Shown: positions 8,041-17,281, counted from the first letter of the stretch. The stretch: DNA of 64,000 bases from Pigmentiphaga litoralis (GCF_013408655.1 NZ_JACCBP010000001.1:1054001-1118000), one strand, 5' to 3'. Numbers and translations are program-made. Notes: generated from the sequence alone by a model not told the origin.

Positions 8041-10383
8041 ATGAAAACCCAGAAGATCGAGTTTTATCGCCACCCGGCCGGCGGCTGGGGCGCACTCAAA
8101 AGCGTCGCTACCCAATTGTTGGGCCATGGCATTGCGGCCAAGGGCGCGAAGACCATGCTGTCGGCCAATCAGCCCGACGGCTTCGATTGCCCAGGGTGCG
8201 CCTGGCCGGACCGCGATCACGCGTCGACCTTCGAGTTCTGTGAAAACGGGGTCAAGGCAGTGGCCGCCGAAGCCACATCGCGCCGCGCAACGGCCGACTT
8301 CTTCAGGAAGCATCCCGTCGCGTCGCTGCTGCAGGAAAGCGACTTCTTCCTGGAAGACCAGGGCCGCCTGACCGAGCCGCTGGCCTACGACGCCGCCACG
8401 GACACCTACGTGCCGATCAGCTGGGACGATGCCTTTGCCACAATCGGCCGGCACCTGCGTGCCCTGCCCGATCCGGATCAGGCCATCTTCTACACGTCGG
8501 GCCGGACCAGCAACGAGGCTGCATTTCTGTATCAGCTGTTCGTGCGCGAATTTGGCACCAACAACTTTCCCGATTGTTCGAACATGTGCCACGAGCCAAG
8601 CGGGACCGGCCTGCGGTCCAGCATTGGCGTCGGCAAAGGCACCGTCACGCTAGACGACTTCGAGCGCGCCGACGCCATCTTCATCTTTGGCCAGAACCCG
8701 GGCACCAACCATCCGCGCATGCTGGGCGAACTGCGCGACGCCGCCAAACGCGGCGCGCGCATCGTGTCGTTCAATCCCCTGCGTGAACGCGGGCTTGAAC
8801 GGTTCGCCAACCCGCAAAGCCCGATGGCCATGCTGGGACTCGGCTCCAACTTCATCAGCACCGACTACCACCAGTTGCGGATCGGCGGCGACCTGGCCGC
8901 GATCAAAGGCATCATCAAGCATGTGATCGAGGCCGATGACGCGGCTGTGGCTTCCGGTCAACCGCGCGTGCTCGATACCGCGTTCATCGCCGAACATACC
9001 AACGGGTTCGACGCGTTCGTGGCCGACGTTCGTGCGGAAAGCTGGGAAACGATCGAAGCGGAAGCGGGCCTGCCCGAGGCCCAGCTGCGCGCCACGGGCG
9101 ACACCTACATCGCCGCCAAGGCCGTGATCGCGTGCTGGGGCATGGGCATCACGCAGCACAAGCACTCGGTGGCCACGATCCAGATGATCACCAACCTGTT
9201 GCTGCTGCGCGGGCACATTGGCCGGCCAGGTGCCGGCGCCTGCCCGGTGCGCGGGCATAGCAACGTGCAGGGTGACCGCACCATGGGCATCTATGAACAG
9301 CCCTCGCAGGCATTCCTGGATCGCCTCGACGCCGTGTTTGGCATCCAGACCCCGCGTGCGGCCGGCTTCGACACGATCGCGGCGATCGAAGCCATGCGCG
9401 ACGGCAAGGCCAGCGTGTTTATCGGCATGGGGGGCAACTTTGCCAGCGCCACGCCCGATACCGCCGTCACCGAAGCCGCGCTGCGCCAATGCGCGCTGAC
9501 CGTGCACGTGTCGACCAAGCTGAACCGCAGCCACCTGGTGCACGGCAAGGACGCGTTGATCCTGCCTTGCCTGGGACGTACCGAAATCGATATGCAGGCG
9601 GGCGGCGCACAGGGCGTCACGGTCGAAGATTCCATGAGCATGGTGCACCTGTCGTCGGGCATCAATCCGCCGGCGTCCGACCACCTGCTGTCCGAACCCG
9701 CGATCGTTGCGCGCATGGCCAAGGCCACGCTGCCCGATAGCCGGATCGACTGGCTCGGCCTGATCGAAGACTACGACCGCATCCGCGTGTTGATCGAACA
9801 GGTGTTCGATGATTTTGCCGGCTTCAACGACAAGCTGCGTCACCCGGGCGGTTTCCGGCTGCGCAACACCGCGTCCGAACGGGTGTGGAACACCCCCACC
9901 GGCAAGGCCAATTTCTTTGCGCAACCGATCCCGCGCGACCTGCCGATCCATCAGGCGCGCCAGCAGACAGACGCCCTGGTGTTCAACCTGGCCACCGTCC
10001 GCTCGCACGACCAGTACAACACCACCATCTATGGCATGAACGACCGCTATCGCGGCGTCTATGGTCATCGCCGCGTGGTGTTCATCCATGCCGACGACAT
10101 TCGCGCGCTGGGCATGAAGGCGGGCGACTGGGTCGACCTGACCAGCATCGATACCGATGGCAAGACGCGTCGCGTGGACCGTTTTCTCCTCGTGGAATAC
10201 GCCATTCCGCGAGGCTGTATCGCAAGCTACTATCCCGAGACGAACGGCCTGGTGCCCCTGTCGAGCTTTGCCGACCAGGCGCGCACTCCAACTTCGAAAT
10301 CCATCCCGGTCATGCTGACGCCGCATCATGCCCACGCCCGGAGCGACTCGACGTCGACCACCGATGCAGACACCCTCGCCTGA
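8041..10383 (+). CDS. FdhF/YdeP-family molybdopterin oxidoreductase
   Basis: A 780-residue cytoplasmic molybdoenzyme of the formate-dehydrogenase-H-like YdeP family. It begins with the family-specific HPAGGWGALK and has a Cys pair in FDCPGCAWPD. NFPDCSNMCHEPSGTG replaces the selenocysteine region with ordinary cysteine, and the molybdopterin-binding segments FGQNPGTNHPRM and NVQGDRTMG follow. The C-terminal MopB domain starts around FNLATVRSHDQYN. It lies upstream of a small winged-helix gene and fdhD, which supplies sulfur to such enzymes. True substrate is unknown; YdeP in E. coli is linked to acid tolerance. Confidence 0.88.
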   Translation: MKTQKIEFYRHPAGGWGALKSVATQLLGHGIAAKGAKTMLSANQPDGFDCPGCAWPDRDHASTFEFCENGVKAVAAEATSRRATADFFRKHPVASLLQESDFFLEDQGRLTEPLAYDAATDTYVPISWDDAFATIGRHLRALPDPDQAIFYTSGRTSNEAAFLYQLFVREFGTNNFPDCSNMCHEPSGTGLRSSIGVGKGTVTLDDFERADAIFIFGQNPGTNHPRMLGELRDAAKRGARIVSFNPLRERGLERFANPQSPMAMLGLGSNFISTDYHQLRIGGDLAAIKGIIKHVIEADDAAVASGQPRVLDTAFIAEHTNGFDAFVADVRAESWETIEAEAGLPEAQLRATGDTYIAAKAVIACWGMGITQHKHSVATIQMITNLLLLRGHIGRPGAGACPVRGHSNVQGDRTMGIYEQPSQAFLDRLDAVFGIQTPRAAGFDTIAAIEAMRDGKASVFIGMGGNFASATPDTAVTEAALRQCALTVHVSTKLNRSHLVHGKDALILPCLGRTEIDMQAGGAQGVTVEDSMSMVHLSSGINPPASDHLLSEPAIVARMAKATLPDSRIDWLGLIEDYDRIRVLIEQVFDDFAGFNDKLRHPGGFRLRNTASERVWNTPTGKANFFAQPIPRDLPIHQARQQTDALVFNLATVRSHDQYNTTIYGMNDRYRGVYGHRRVVFIHADDIRALGMKAGDWVDLTSIDTDGKTRRVDRFLLVEYAIPRGCIASYYPETNGLVPLSSFADQARTPTSKSIPVMLTPHHAHARSDSTSTTDADTLA

Positions 10384-10606
10384 AGCCCTACTCGCCATCC
10401 TGCAGGAATACCCCACGGGCGTTTCCCTTCCCAGGCTGTCCAAACGCCTGGGCGAACGCGCGAGCGTCGTCTTGCGCGCGCTGGCATTGATGGGCGACGG
10501 CTTCGGCAACCGCCGCGGCCCGGGCTGGGTCCGCGTCGAACAGACGGACGGTGTCTGGAACATCACGATCACGCCCGCAGGCCGCCAGGCCCTGCAGCAG
10601 CCTTGA
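10364..10606 (+). CDS. Small winged-helix protein between the molybdoenzyme and fdhD
   Basis: An 80-residue protein overlapping the end of the molybdoenzyme gene by 20 bases and ending four bases before the fdhD ATG at 10609. The pattern EALLAILQEYPTGVSLPRLS followed by KRLGERASVVLRALALMG resembles a helix-turn-helix, and GWVRVEQTDGVWNITITPAG a beta wing. Codon use and reading-frame overlap support translation. No transmembrane segment or cysteines are present. It could regulate the operon or act as a small assembly factor; neither is shown. Confidence 0.7.
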   Translation: MQTPSPEALLAILQEYPTGVSLPRLSKRLGERASVVLRALALMGDGFGNRRGPGWVRVEQTDGVWNITITPAGRQALQQP

Positions 10607-10608
10607 CG

Positions 10609-11514
10609 ATGGCGAGCCCTCCCCTTTCGGTGGACCTGCAAGCCTGTGCCTTTGCGCCGGGCGCCGGCGGCCGAACCGACCGTGCCGATGGCCAGGCCGC
10701 CTATGGTGACCTGACCACCGTGCCGACGTCCCGCGCCGTAGCGGCTCGACGCGCGACACCCGATGCCGATACGGCCATCGATGTCGTCGTTGCTGAAGAG
10801 ACCGCGATTGCCTTGGTGTTCAACGGCATTTCGCATGCGGTGATGATGGCGACCCCGGCGGATCTGGAAGCGTTCGCGCTGGGCTTCGCGTTGTCGGAAG
10901 GCATTCTGGATGGCATCGATGCGTGCCGCGATATCGAACTGCAGGGCAGTCCGCTGGGCATCGAAGTCCACCTGACCATCGGGTCCGCCGAATTCGCCCG
11001 GCTGAAAGACCGCCGCCGCTCACTGGCCGGGCGCACCGGTTGCGGCCTGTGCGGCATCGACAGCCTGGCTGCGCTCGATCTGCATAGCGGGCCTGTCACG
11101 CGGCCAGCCTGGACGCGTGGCCTGTCCCTGGACACCGTCATGGCCGCGATGTCGGCCCTGCCCGACCACCAGCCGCTGAACCAGGTGACGGGCGGCGTGC
11201 ATGCTGCCGCCTGGGCGCTGCCCGATGGCACGTTGTACAAGGTCATGGAAGATGTCGGTCGACATAACGCGCTCGACAAGCTGATCGGCTGGCTTGCGCA
11301 AGAAGCCGACGGGGGCACCGTGCCCGAAGGCTTCGTGGCCATGTCGAGCCGGGCAAGTTATGAACTGGTTCGCAAATGCGCGCGGATGGGCTACCCGGCA
11401 TTGACGACGATTTCAGCGCCCAGCGCGCTGGCCATCGAACTGGCCACGCAGGCCGACCTGGCGCTGTACTCGTTCTGCCGACCCCCGAAGGGCATGACAC
11501 GCTTCGTGGCCTGA
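10609..11514 (+). CDS. fdhD: FdhD, sulfurtransferase for formate dehydrogenase
   Basis: A 301-residue protein that passes sulfur to the molybdenum cofactor of FdhF-type enzymes. The conserved catalytic CGLC loop (RTGCGLCGIDS) is present, as are GGVHAAAWALPDG, EDVGRHNALDKLIG and MSSRASYELVRK. The C-terminus ISAPSALAIELA is also typical. A TTG at 10603 overlapping the upstream stop is an alternative start; both give nearly the same protein. Immediate linkage to the YdeP-type enzyme suggests FdhD activates it. Confidence 0.93.
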   Translation: MASPPLSVDLQACAFAPGAGGRTDRADGQAAYGDLTTVPTSRAVAARRATPDADTAIDVVVAEETAIALVFNGISHAVMMATPADLEAFALGFALSEGILDGIDACRDIELQGSPLGIEVHLTIGSAEFARLKDRRRSLAGRTGCGLCGIDSLAALDLHSGPVTRPAWTRGLSLDTVMAAMSALPDHQPLNQVTGGVHAAAWALPDGTLYKVMEDVGRHNALDKLIGWLAQEADGGTVPEGFVAMSSRASYELVRKCARMGYPALTTISAPSALAIELATQADLALYSFCRPPKGMTRFVA

Positions 11515-11664
11515 TAGCCCGAGCACCAGAGCGCCCGAGCTCGGTTAGGGGCCTGAGCACCGCGTTGCCGCCTGAGCGCCGAGTCGCGTCCTGAGCGCCT
11601 GAGCGCCGAGCGCCGGGGCGCAGTTCGCGCCCTCAGCGACGCCGCGCCTGCGTGCCCCCCCCCG
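11515..11664. repeat. Degenerate GCCTGAGCGCCGAG repeats between convergent genes
   Basis: The 150-base spacer between fdhD and the threonine aldolase consists largely of imperfect copies of a 13-14 base unit related to GCCTGAGCGCCGAG, plus a run of C near 11657. No gene or clear terminator is visible. Confidence 0.65.
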
Positions 11665-12720
11665 CTAACTCGCGCGTGCGCGCGCCAGCAGTTCGTCGAC
11701 CTCTTCCTGGCGCGTGTTGAACGAACACACCCACCTGACATAGGCCTGGTCTTCAGCAATGTCCCGGCCGTCAGGCAGCGCATCTGGCGTCCAGTCATAG
11801 AACACCGCACCCTCGGCCCGCAGCCGTTCCGCCATCAGCGCCGGAACGATCGTGAACACCTCATTGGCTTGCGTCGGCCAGACCAACTCGACACCCGGCA
11901 CGGCAGCCAGGCCGTCGGACAACTGTGTTGCCATGGCGTTGGCATGGCGCGCCAAGGTCAGCCAATGGTCGTCGGTCAACCAACCCGCAAATTGCGCGCC
12001 AAAGAAACGACCCTTGGCTGCCATCTGGCCCGCGCGTTTCAGCCGGTAGTCGAAATCGACGGCTGCCGCCTCGTCAAAGAACACGATGGCCTCGGCCATC
12101 AGCGCGCCGTTCTTGGACGCGCCCAGACACAACACGTCCACCCCTGCCTTCCACGTGATGTCGGCAGGCGCGCAGTTCAAGGAGGCCAGCGCGTTGGCAA
12201 ACCGCGCGCCGTCCATGTGGATCTTCAGGCCCAGTTGGCGCGCGGTGGCGCCGATCTCGGCCAGTTCGTCGGGGGTATAGACCAGGCCGTTTTCATTGGC
12301 CTGCGTCAGCGTCAGTGCGCGGGGCACGACGTTGTGCGGCGCATGCGGCGCAACGCGCAGGCCGCGGCGCAAGGACGCCGCCGTGACCTTGGGGGCATCG
12401 CCCGGCAAGGTCACCAGGCGCGCACCGCCGGTAAAGAATTCGGGGGCACTGGATTCGTCCATGAGGACATGGGCCTGCCGGTGGCAAAGCACCGCGCCCC
12501 AGGGCGGCACCAGGGCAGCCAGGGCCAGGGAATTGGCCACCGTGCCAGTGCTCGCAAAGAACACTTTCACGTCATGGTCAAAGATGCCGGCAAGCTGCGC
12601 ACGGGCCGCGTCGCACCACGGATCGTTCCCGTACGACGACACGGCGCCTTCGTTCGCGGCCATCACGGCCTCCAGCACCGGAGCCGACGCCCCCGCCATG
12701 TTGTCGCTGCCGAAATGCAT
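11665..12720 (-). CDS. Low-specificity L-threonine aldolase-type PLP lyase
   Basis: A 351-residue fold-type-I PLP enzyme cleaving L-threonine or allo-threonine to glycine and acetaldehyde. It begins MHFGSDNMAGASAPVLEA with SSYGNDPWCDAAR, has the substrate/PLP segment HMDGARFANALA, and the PLP lysine in LGASKNGALMAEA. The C-terminus WVCSFNTRQEEVDELL matches bacterial LtaE. Length is normal. It lies 15 bases downstream of rlmB, on the same strand. Exact amino acid preference cannot be read from sequence. Confidence 0.88.
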   Translation of the reverse strand: MHFGSDNMAGASAPVLEAVMAANEGAVSSYGNDPWCDAARAQLAGIFDHDVKVFFASTGTVANSLALAALVPPWGAVLCHRQAHVLMDESSAPEFFTGGARLVTLPGDAPKVTAASLRRGLRVAPHAPHNVVPRALTLTQANENGLVYTPDELAEIGATARQLGLKIHMDGARFANALASLNCAPADITWKAGVDVLCLGASKNGALMAEAIVFFDEAAAVDFDYRLKRAGQMAAKGRFFGAQFAGWLTDDHWLTLARHANAMATQLSDGLAAVPGVELVWPTQANEVFTIVPALMAERLRAEGAVFYDWTPDALPDGRDIAEDQAYVRWVCSFNTRQEEVDELLARARAS

Positions 12721-12735
12721 TTGCCCCCCTCCGCC

Positions 12736-13488
12736 CTACTTCGCTGCCTTCTTGGCCGCGCGTTGACGCACGGTTTCATACATGCAGACCGCCGACGCCA
12801 CGCTGACGTTCAAGCTTTCGATCGACCCCGCCATCGGGATGTTCACGAGTTCGTCGCACGTTTCACGCGTCAGGCGGCGCATGCCCTCGCCTTCGGCGCC
12901 AAGCACCCAGGCAATGGGCTGCGACGCGTCGATATCATGAATCGACTTTTCTGCTTCGTCGTCCGTACCCACGACCCACACGCCACGTTCCTTCAGCGCA
13001 CGCAACGTGCGGGCCAGGTTCGTGACGGTCAGGTAAGGCACCGTGTCGGCAGCGCCGCACGCCACGCGTTGCACGGTGGCGTTGATGCCCACGGCGCGAT
13101 CGCGCGGCGCGATCACGGCCTGCACGCCGGCGCCGTCGGCGGTCCGCAGGCAGGCGCCCAGGTTGTGCGGATCGGTCACGCCGTCCAGCACCAGCACAAA
13201 GGCGGGTTCGGTCGCGTCATCGAGCACTTCGTCGATGTCCATCGCCAATTCCAGCGAGTCGGCCAGGGCCACAACGCCCTGGTGACGCTGGCCCTTGGCG
13301 AGGCCTTCAAGCCGTTCCATGCCGACCGCGCGCGCCGACTTGCCGGCGGCCTGCGCCTGTTCAATAAGGGCGAGCATGCGGCGATCCCGGCGCATGGCTT
13401 CGACGTAAAGTTCCTTGATCGATTCCGGGGCAAAGCGCAAACGCGCCGACACCGCATGGAACCCGATCAGTATCTGGCTGGCTGCCAT
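12736..13488 (-). CDS. rlmB: 23S rRNA (guanosine-2'-O)-methyltransferase RlmB
   Basis: A 250-residue SpoU-family knotted methyltransferase modifying G2251 of 23S rRNA. The N-terminal L30e-like substrate domain ([14 protein letters not shown]) precedes the SPOUT domain with [18 protein letters not shown], the SAM-knot segment [19 protein letters not shown] and [14 protein letters not shown]. The start at 13488 has AGGA upstream and aligns with the family start; the seven extra residues of the longer reading are rejected. It lies downstream of rnr, as in many proteobacteria, with a terminator-like structure between them. Confidence 0.94.
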   Translation of the reverse strand: MAASQILIGFHAVSARLRFAPESIKELYVEAMRRDRRMLALIEQAQAAGKSARAVGMERLEGLAKGQRHQGVVALADSLELAMDIDEVLDDATEPAFVLVLDGVTDPHNLGACLRTADGAGVQAVIAPRDRAVGINATVQRVACGAADTVPYLTVTNLARTLRALKERGVWVVGTDDEAEKSIHDIDASQPIAWVLGAEGEGMRRLTRETCDELVNIPMAGSIESLNVSVASAVCMYETVRQRAAKKAAK

Positions 13489-13510
13489 ATCTTGATTCCT
13501 GAAAAACATG

Positions 13511-13532
13511 CGGCGCTGCTCAGGCAGCGCCG
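13511..13532 (-). other. GC-rich hairpin in front of rlmB
   Basis: CGGCGCTGC (13511-13519) pairs perfectly with GCAGCGCCG (13524-13532) around a four-base loop. It lies between the rnr terminator and the rlmB start and has no T-run on either side, so it could be an mRNA-stabilising or processing structure. Confidence 0.6.
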
Positions 13533-13549
13533 TTCACCGCTATTAAACC

Positions 13550-13572
13550 AAAAACCCCGCCCTAAGGCGGGG
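13550..13572 (-). terminator. Rho-independent terminator of rnr
   Basis: GGCGGGG (13572-13566 region) and CCCCGCC (13555-13561) form a seven-pair stem with a four-base loop. On the minus strand it is followed by a T-run (complement of the A-run at 13550-13554). It sits eight bases after the rnr stop. Confidence 0.85.
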
Positions 13573-13580
13573 CCCTGGCA

Positions 13581-16028
13581 TCAATGACGCTTGCGCGCGG
13601 TCCGCTTGTTGCCCGATGCCCGCTTGCCGGGCTTGGCAGAACTGCCGTCATCCGACGGGCGGCGCGCCGCTTTCAGCGTCTGGCCTTTCAGGCCGGCCGG
13701 CTTCGGAGCCGCTGCCTTGCGCGCGGGACGGGTGTCCTCGTCGGCAGGCTTGTCGTCCCGGGCCAGCGCCTTGCGGATGCCTTCGTAGCTCACGCCCTTC
13801 ACAAGCTTGAACTCGATGCGGCGCGCTTCCAGGTCCACACGCGCCACCTGCACCTGCACCTTGTCGGTCAGGCGATAGCGCATGCCGGTCCGCTCTCCCC
13901 GCAGTTCGTGCAGCGAATCGTTGAACTGGAAGTACTCGGCGCCCAGTTCCGACACGTGCACCAGACCTTCCACATGCAGGTCGTCCAGCGTGACGAACAC
14001 GCCAAAGGTGGCCACACCGGTCACGGTGCCGCTGAAGACGTCGCCCACCTTTTCGCGGACGAACCAGCACTTCAGCCATGCTTCGACATCGCGCGAGGCG
14101 TCGTCGGCTCGGCGCTCGTTGCTCGAGCAGAACAGACCCAGCTTTTCCCACAGGGCATGTTCGTGTTCCTTGATGCTTTCGGCCACCACCGGTGCGGCAC
14201 CGTCCAGCGCCTGCGGCACATACCGCTTGGCCTGCAGCAGCGCCTTGATCACGCGGTGCGTGAGCAAGTCGGGATAGCGGCGGATCGGCGACGTGAAGTG
14301 GGCATAGGCCGGATACGACAGGCCGAAGTGGCCTGCGTTGTCGGGGCTGTACATGGCCTGCTGCATGGACCGCAGGCACATGGTCTGCAGCAGGGGCGCG
14401 TCGGGGCGGCCCTTGGTGCTGGCCAGCAGCGCCGAATAATCGGCTGCGGTCGGCTTTTCGCCGCCCCCCAGCGACAGGCCCAGCGTCTTCAGGAACTGAC
14501 GCAGAGACGCCAGCTTTTCGGGCGTCGGGCCTTCATGGATCCGGAACAGGCCAGGATGCTTGCTGCGGTCCATGAAGTCGGCCGCGCAGGTGTTGGCGGC
14601 CAGCATGCACTCTTCGATCACCTTGTGCGCGTCATTGCGCACATACGGAACGATGCTTTCGATGCGGCCCACTTCGTTGCAGACGATCTTCGTTTCGACC
14701 GTGTCGAAATCGATCGCGCCACGGGCCTTGCGGGCCTCCTGGAAGACCAGGAACAACTGGTACAGGTTGCCGATCTGCGGCAGCACATGTTCGTGCTTGC
14801 GCGCCGCCGGGCCGTGCGGCATCTGCAAGGCGCTCCAGACCTCGTTGTACGTGGTGCGCGAATGCGAGTGCATGACGGCGTTATAGAACTGATAGGCCTG
14901 CACCGTGCCGGCCTTGGACCCGGTCGCCGGAATGACCATGTCGCACACCAGCACCAAGCGGTCCACATGTTCGTTCAGGGAACACAGGCCGTTCGACAGC
15001 TTTTCGGGCAGCATCGGGATCACGCGGCGCGGGAAGTACACGCTGGTCGACCGCTCCAGCGCGTCCACGTCCAGCGCATTGCCCGGCACCACGTAGTTGG
15101 CGACGTCGGCAATGGCCACAATCAGGCGCCAGCCCGGACGCTTGCGCGTGCCGGTACCCAGCTCGACGGGCTCGCAATACACGGCATCGTCAAAGTCGCG
15201 GGCGTCTTCGCCGTCGATCGTGATCAGCGGCACGTCTCGCAGGTCGATACGGCCCGCCAGATCGCCGCGGCGCACTTCGTTCGGCAGCTTGGCGGCCTGG
15301 GCCAGCGCCGCTTCCGAAAATTCATGCGGCACGTTGAACTTGCGCACCGCAATCTCGATTTCCATGCCGGGATCATCGATCTCGCCAAGGATTTCCACCA
15401 CGCGGCCCATGGGCTGGCTATGACGCGTCGGCTGTTCGACGATCTCGACCATGACCACCTGGCCATGCTGCGCATCGCCGATGTCGCTTTCGTGGATCAG
15501 CACGTCATGCTTGATGCGCTGGTCTTCGGGCACGACGATATACAGGCCGCGCTCGTTCAGGAAACGCCCTACCAGGCGATTGGTGCGGCGTTCGATCACC
15601 TCGACGATGATGCCGTCCGGCTTGCCGCGATAGTCGTTGCCCGACAGCTTCACCAGGACGCGGTCCCCATGCAGGACCTTCAGCATTTCCTTCGGTGTCA
15701 GGAAGATATCGGACTTGCCGTCGTCGCGGATCAGGAAGCCGAAGCCGTCCCGATGGCCCTGGACGCGGCCAGCAATAAAGTCGAGTTTGTCGGCCAGCAG
15801 CAGCACGCCCTTGCGGTTGGGCATCAGTTGCCCGTCGCGCTCCATGGCGCCCAGACGGCGCTGAAAGCCGATGCTTTGCGGGTCGACACCCAGGGTAGCC
15901 GCCAGGTCATCCGGCGACAGCGGACCGTCTGCTTCGCGCAGCGTGGCCAGGATCTTTTCGCGTGTCGGCACTTCCGGATCGTAGTCCTGAGGTGCGTTGG
16001 GCGAATTGTTATGCGATCGGTTTGTCAA
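13581..16028 (-). CDS. rnr: Ribonuclease R
   Basis: An 815-residue 3'-5' exoribonuclease that degrades structured RNA. Domains in order: winged helix (about 25-80), cold-shock OB domains, the RNB catalytic domain with acidic residues in ITIDGEDARDFDDAV and the later SYPAYAHFTSPIRRYPDL, an S1 domain (FSGTVTGVATFGVFVTL), and a basic, Ala/Lys-rich C-terminal tail. The start codon is TTG at 16028 with no good ribosome-binding site; an internal GTG about 20 codons on (VPTREKIL) is an alternative. It is transcribed away from tRNA-Leu, and rlmB follows downstream. Confidence 0.96.
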   Translation of the reverse strand: MTNRSHNNSPNAPQDYDPEVPTREKILATLREADGPLSPDDLAATLGVDPQSIGFQRRLGAMERDGQLMPNRKGVLLLADKLDFIAGRVQGHRDGFGFLIRDDGKSDIFLTPKEMLKVLHGDRVLVKLSGNDYRGKPDGIIVEVIERRTNRLVGRFLNERGLYIVVPEDQRIKHDVLIHESDIGDAQHGQVVMVEIVEQPTRHSQPMGRVVEILGEIDDPGMEIEIAVRKFNVPHEFSEAALAQAAKLPNEVRRGDLAGRIDLRDVPLITIDGEDARDFDDAVYCEPVELGTGTRKRPGWRLIVAIADVANYVVPGNALDVDALERSTSVYFPRRVIPMLPEKLSNGLCSLNEHVDRLVLVCDMVIPATGSKAGTVQAYQFYNAVMHSHSRTTYNEVWSALQMPHGPAARKHEHVLPQIGNLYQLFLVFQEARKARGAIDFDTVETKIVCNEVGRIESIVPYVRNDAHKVIEECMLAANTCAADFMDRSKHPGLFRIHEGPTPEKLASLRQFLKTLGLSLGGGEKPTAADYSALLASTKGRPDAPLLQTMCLRSMQQAMYSPDNAGHFGLSYPAYAHFTSPIRRYPDLLTHRVIKALLQAKRYVPQALDGAAPVVAESIKEHEHALWEKLGLFCSSNERRADDASRDVEAWLKCWFVREKVGDVFSGTVTGVATFGVFVTLDDLHVEGLVHVSELGAEYFQFNDSLHELRGERTGMRYRLTDKVQVQVARVDLEARRIEFKLVKGVSYEGIRKALARDDKPADEDTRPARKAAAPKPAGLKGQTLKAARRPSDDGSSAKPGKRASGNKRTARKRH

Positions 16029-16107
16029 AGGTCAAAAATCTCTATAGAATGCGCGGCTAGGTTGTTGAGCGACGCCAACGAATGCGTTGAACGTTCATCA
16101 CAACAGT

Positions 16108-16192
16108 GCCCAGATGGCGGAATTGGTAGACGCGCACGGTTCAGGTCCGTGTGCCGAAAGGTGTGGAGGTTCGAGTCCTCTTCTGGGCACCA
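16108..16192 (+). tRNA. tRNA-Leu, anticodon CAG
   Basis: The acceptor stem GCCCAGA (16108-16114) pairs with TCTGGGC (16182-16188), followed by A and an encoded CCA. The anticodon stem CACGG/CCGTG holds the loop TTCAGGT, giving CAG, which reads CUG. A long variable arm marks a class II tRNA, and GGTTCGAGTCC is the T arm. CUG is the dominant Leu codon in the surrounding genes. Confidence 0.97.
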
Positions 16193-16297
16193 ACGAATAT
16201 CAGTTGTCTGAACGTCGGTACGCAGTGTCGATTGAGTCATTGCCTGGATATCCACTTGGTTTGATTTGGATTCCAGCGTCGACAGTGCAGCAAAGTC

Positions 16298-16361
16298 GCC
16301 CGTGCATTGGGTTGAACGCGTGTTCCACGAACATGTGTTCATCGCAATGACGGGCTTTTTT
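16298..16361 (+). terminator. Probable terminator downstream of tRNA-Leu
   Basis: GCCCGT (16298-16303) then CATTG pairs with CAATG then ACGGGC (16350-16355), with one bulged G, around a long inner loop that can form its own small hairpin. Six T residues follow. The stem is good but the 30-40 base loop is unusually long. Confidence 0.6.
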
Positions 16362-16722
16362 GCGTCTGCACACAGCTCAACTGCTGCGGCCAGGGTGTCA
16401 ATGAGCCCGCGGCGGTTCGACGTCGTGTCGAAGCCACGTGTTGAAAGGGTATTGCTCAGGGACGCAGGGGCCAGGCGCAGAGGCTGCTCGAACAAAAAGT
16501 AAAAGGAAGACGCCAAGGGTCTGCAAGGCAAACCCGGGCAAGGCGTACCCGGAACAGTGTTCCACCGGTAATTTTTTCCGGCCTGAATAGAATACACCGT
16601 TCGTATCATGTTGCGCAGGCAAGCCGGGCCTGCGCCGCGGGCGGCAGCGCGATGGGGATGATTGTGCGATGCCCGCGTGGGGCGCGCCGGCGGCAAGGCG
16701 CCGGCGGATGCCAGAGGACCGA
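16362..16722. other. Gene-poor spacer after tRNA-Leu
   Basis: About 360 bases without a convincing gene. Open frames exist on both strands but lack ribosome-binding sites, family motifs or regular codon use. No integrase fragment or direct repeat of the tRNA 3' end was found by eye. Confidence 0.6.
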
Positions 16723-17259
16723 TCAACCGGCCTCGCCCTTGCGGATCCAGGCTTCCAGCTGGAAAGGACGGAGCGTGTCGTAGTCCTCGAACGGCTGGTG
16801 GATCCAGGGATTGGTAGGCAACTTGTCGACGTAGTAGTCGGGCACGACTTTGGAGTGCCCTTTGAACCACAGCACGGCCGTGCGCATCTCGGTAATGGCC
16901 GAGAACTGCGACAGCAGATGCTGATGGACCTTGTCGAACGTGTTGCCCGTGTCGACCATGTCGTCGACCAGCAGGACGTTGCCGCCCAGCGAGCCACGCG
17001 TGATCGTGATGAACTGGGCGATGTCCAATGCGCCCTGCTCCGTACCTGCGGCCTCGCGATAGCTGCTGGTTGCGAGAATGCCCAGGGGAACGTCGAAAAT
17101 CCGCGACAGCACGTCGCCAACGCGCACACCGCCGCGCGCCAGACACACGATCTGGTCGAATTTCCAACCCGACTGATGCACCGTCAGGGCCAATTGCTCG
17201 ATCAGGTGGTGATACTTGTCCCAGCTGACCCACAGGTGCTTGTCATTATCTTCTGACAT
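16723..17259 (-). CDS. Purine-type phosphoribosyltransferase
   Basis: A 178-residue type I phosphoribosyltransferase. The PRPP-binding signature VLLVDDMVDTGNTFD is intact and the preceding strand reads IVCLARGGVRVGDVLS, the pattern of xanthine/hypoxanthine-guanine enzymes. The start at 17259 (MSEDNDKHLWVSWDKYH) removes 18 extra residues that would run into the purA terminator. It follows purA, suggesting purine salvage next to de novo AMP synthesis, but base specificity (xanthine, guanine or hypoxanthine) is not evident. Confidence 0.85.
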   Translation of the reverse strand: MSEDNDKHLWVSWDKYHHLIEQLALTVHQSGWKFDQIVCLARGGVRVGDVLSRIFDVPLGILATSSYREAAGTEQGALDIAQFITITRGSLGGNVLLVDDMVDTGNTFDKVHQHLLSQFSAITEMRTAVLWFKGHSKVVPDYYVDKLPTNPWIHQPFEDYDTLRPFQLEAWIRKGEAG

Positions 17260-17281
17260 GTCGTTATTGATTCTTATCGAT

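Noticed and set aside
8650..10971. A 773-codon open frame on the minus strand opposite the molybdoenzyme and fdhD
   Set aside because: It mirrors the high-GC codon bias of the plus-strand genes, spans three real genes and has no family motif.
13584..16211. An 875-codon plus-strand frame opposite rnr running into tRNA-Leu
   Set aside because: rnr is certain on the minus strand; the antisense frame is a GC artefact and would translate through the tRNA gene.
16025..17233. A 402-codon minus-strand frame containing CPEEDSNLH
   Set aside because: This peptide is the well-known translation of an antisense tRNA-Leu and appears in databases as spurious proteins; the rest overlaps the phosphoribosyltransferase out of frame.
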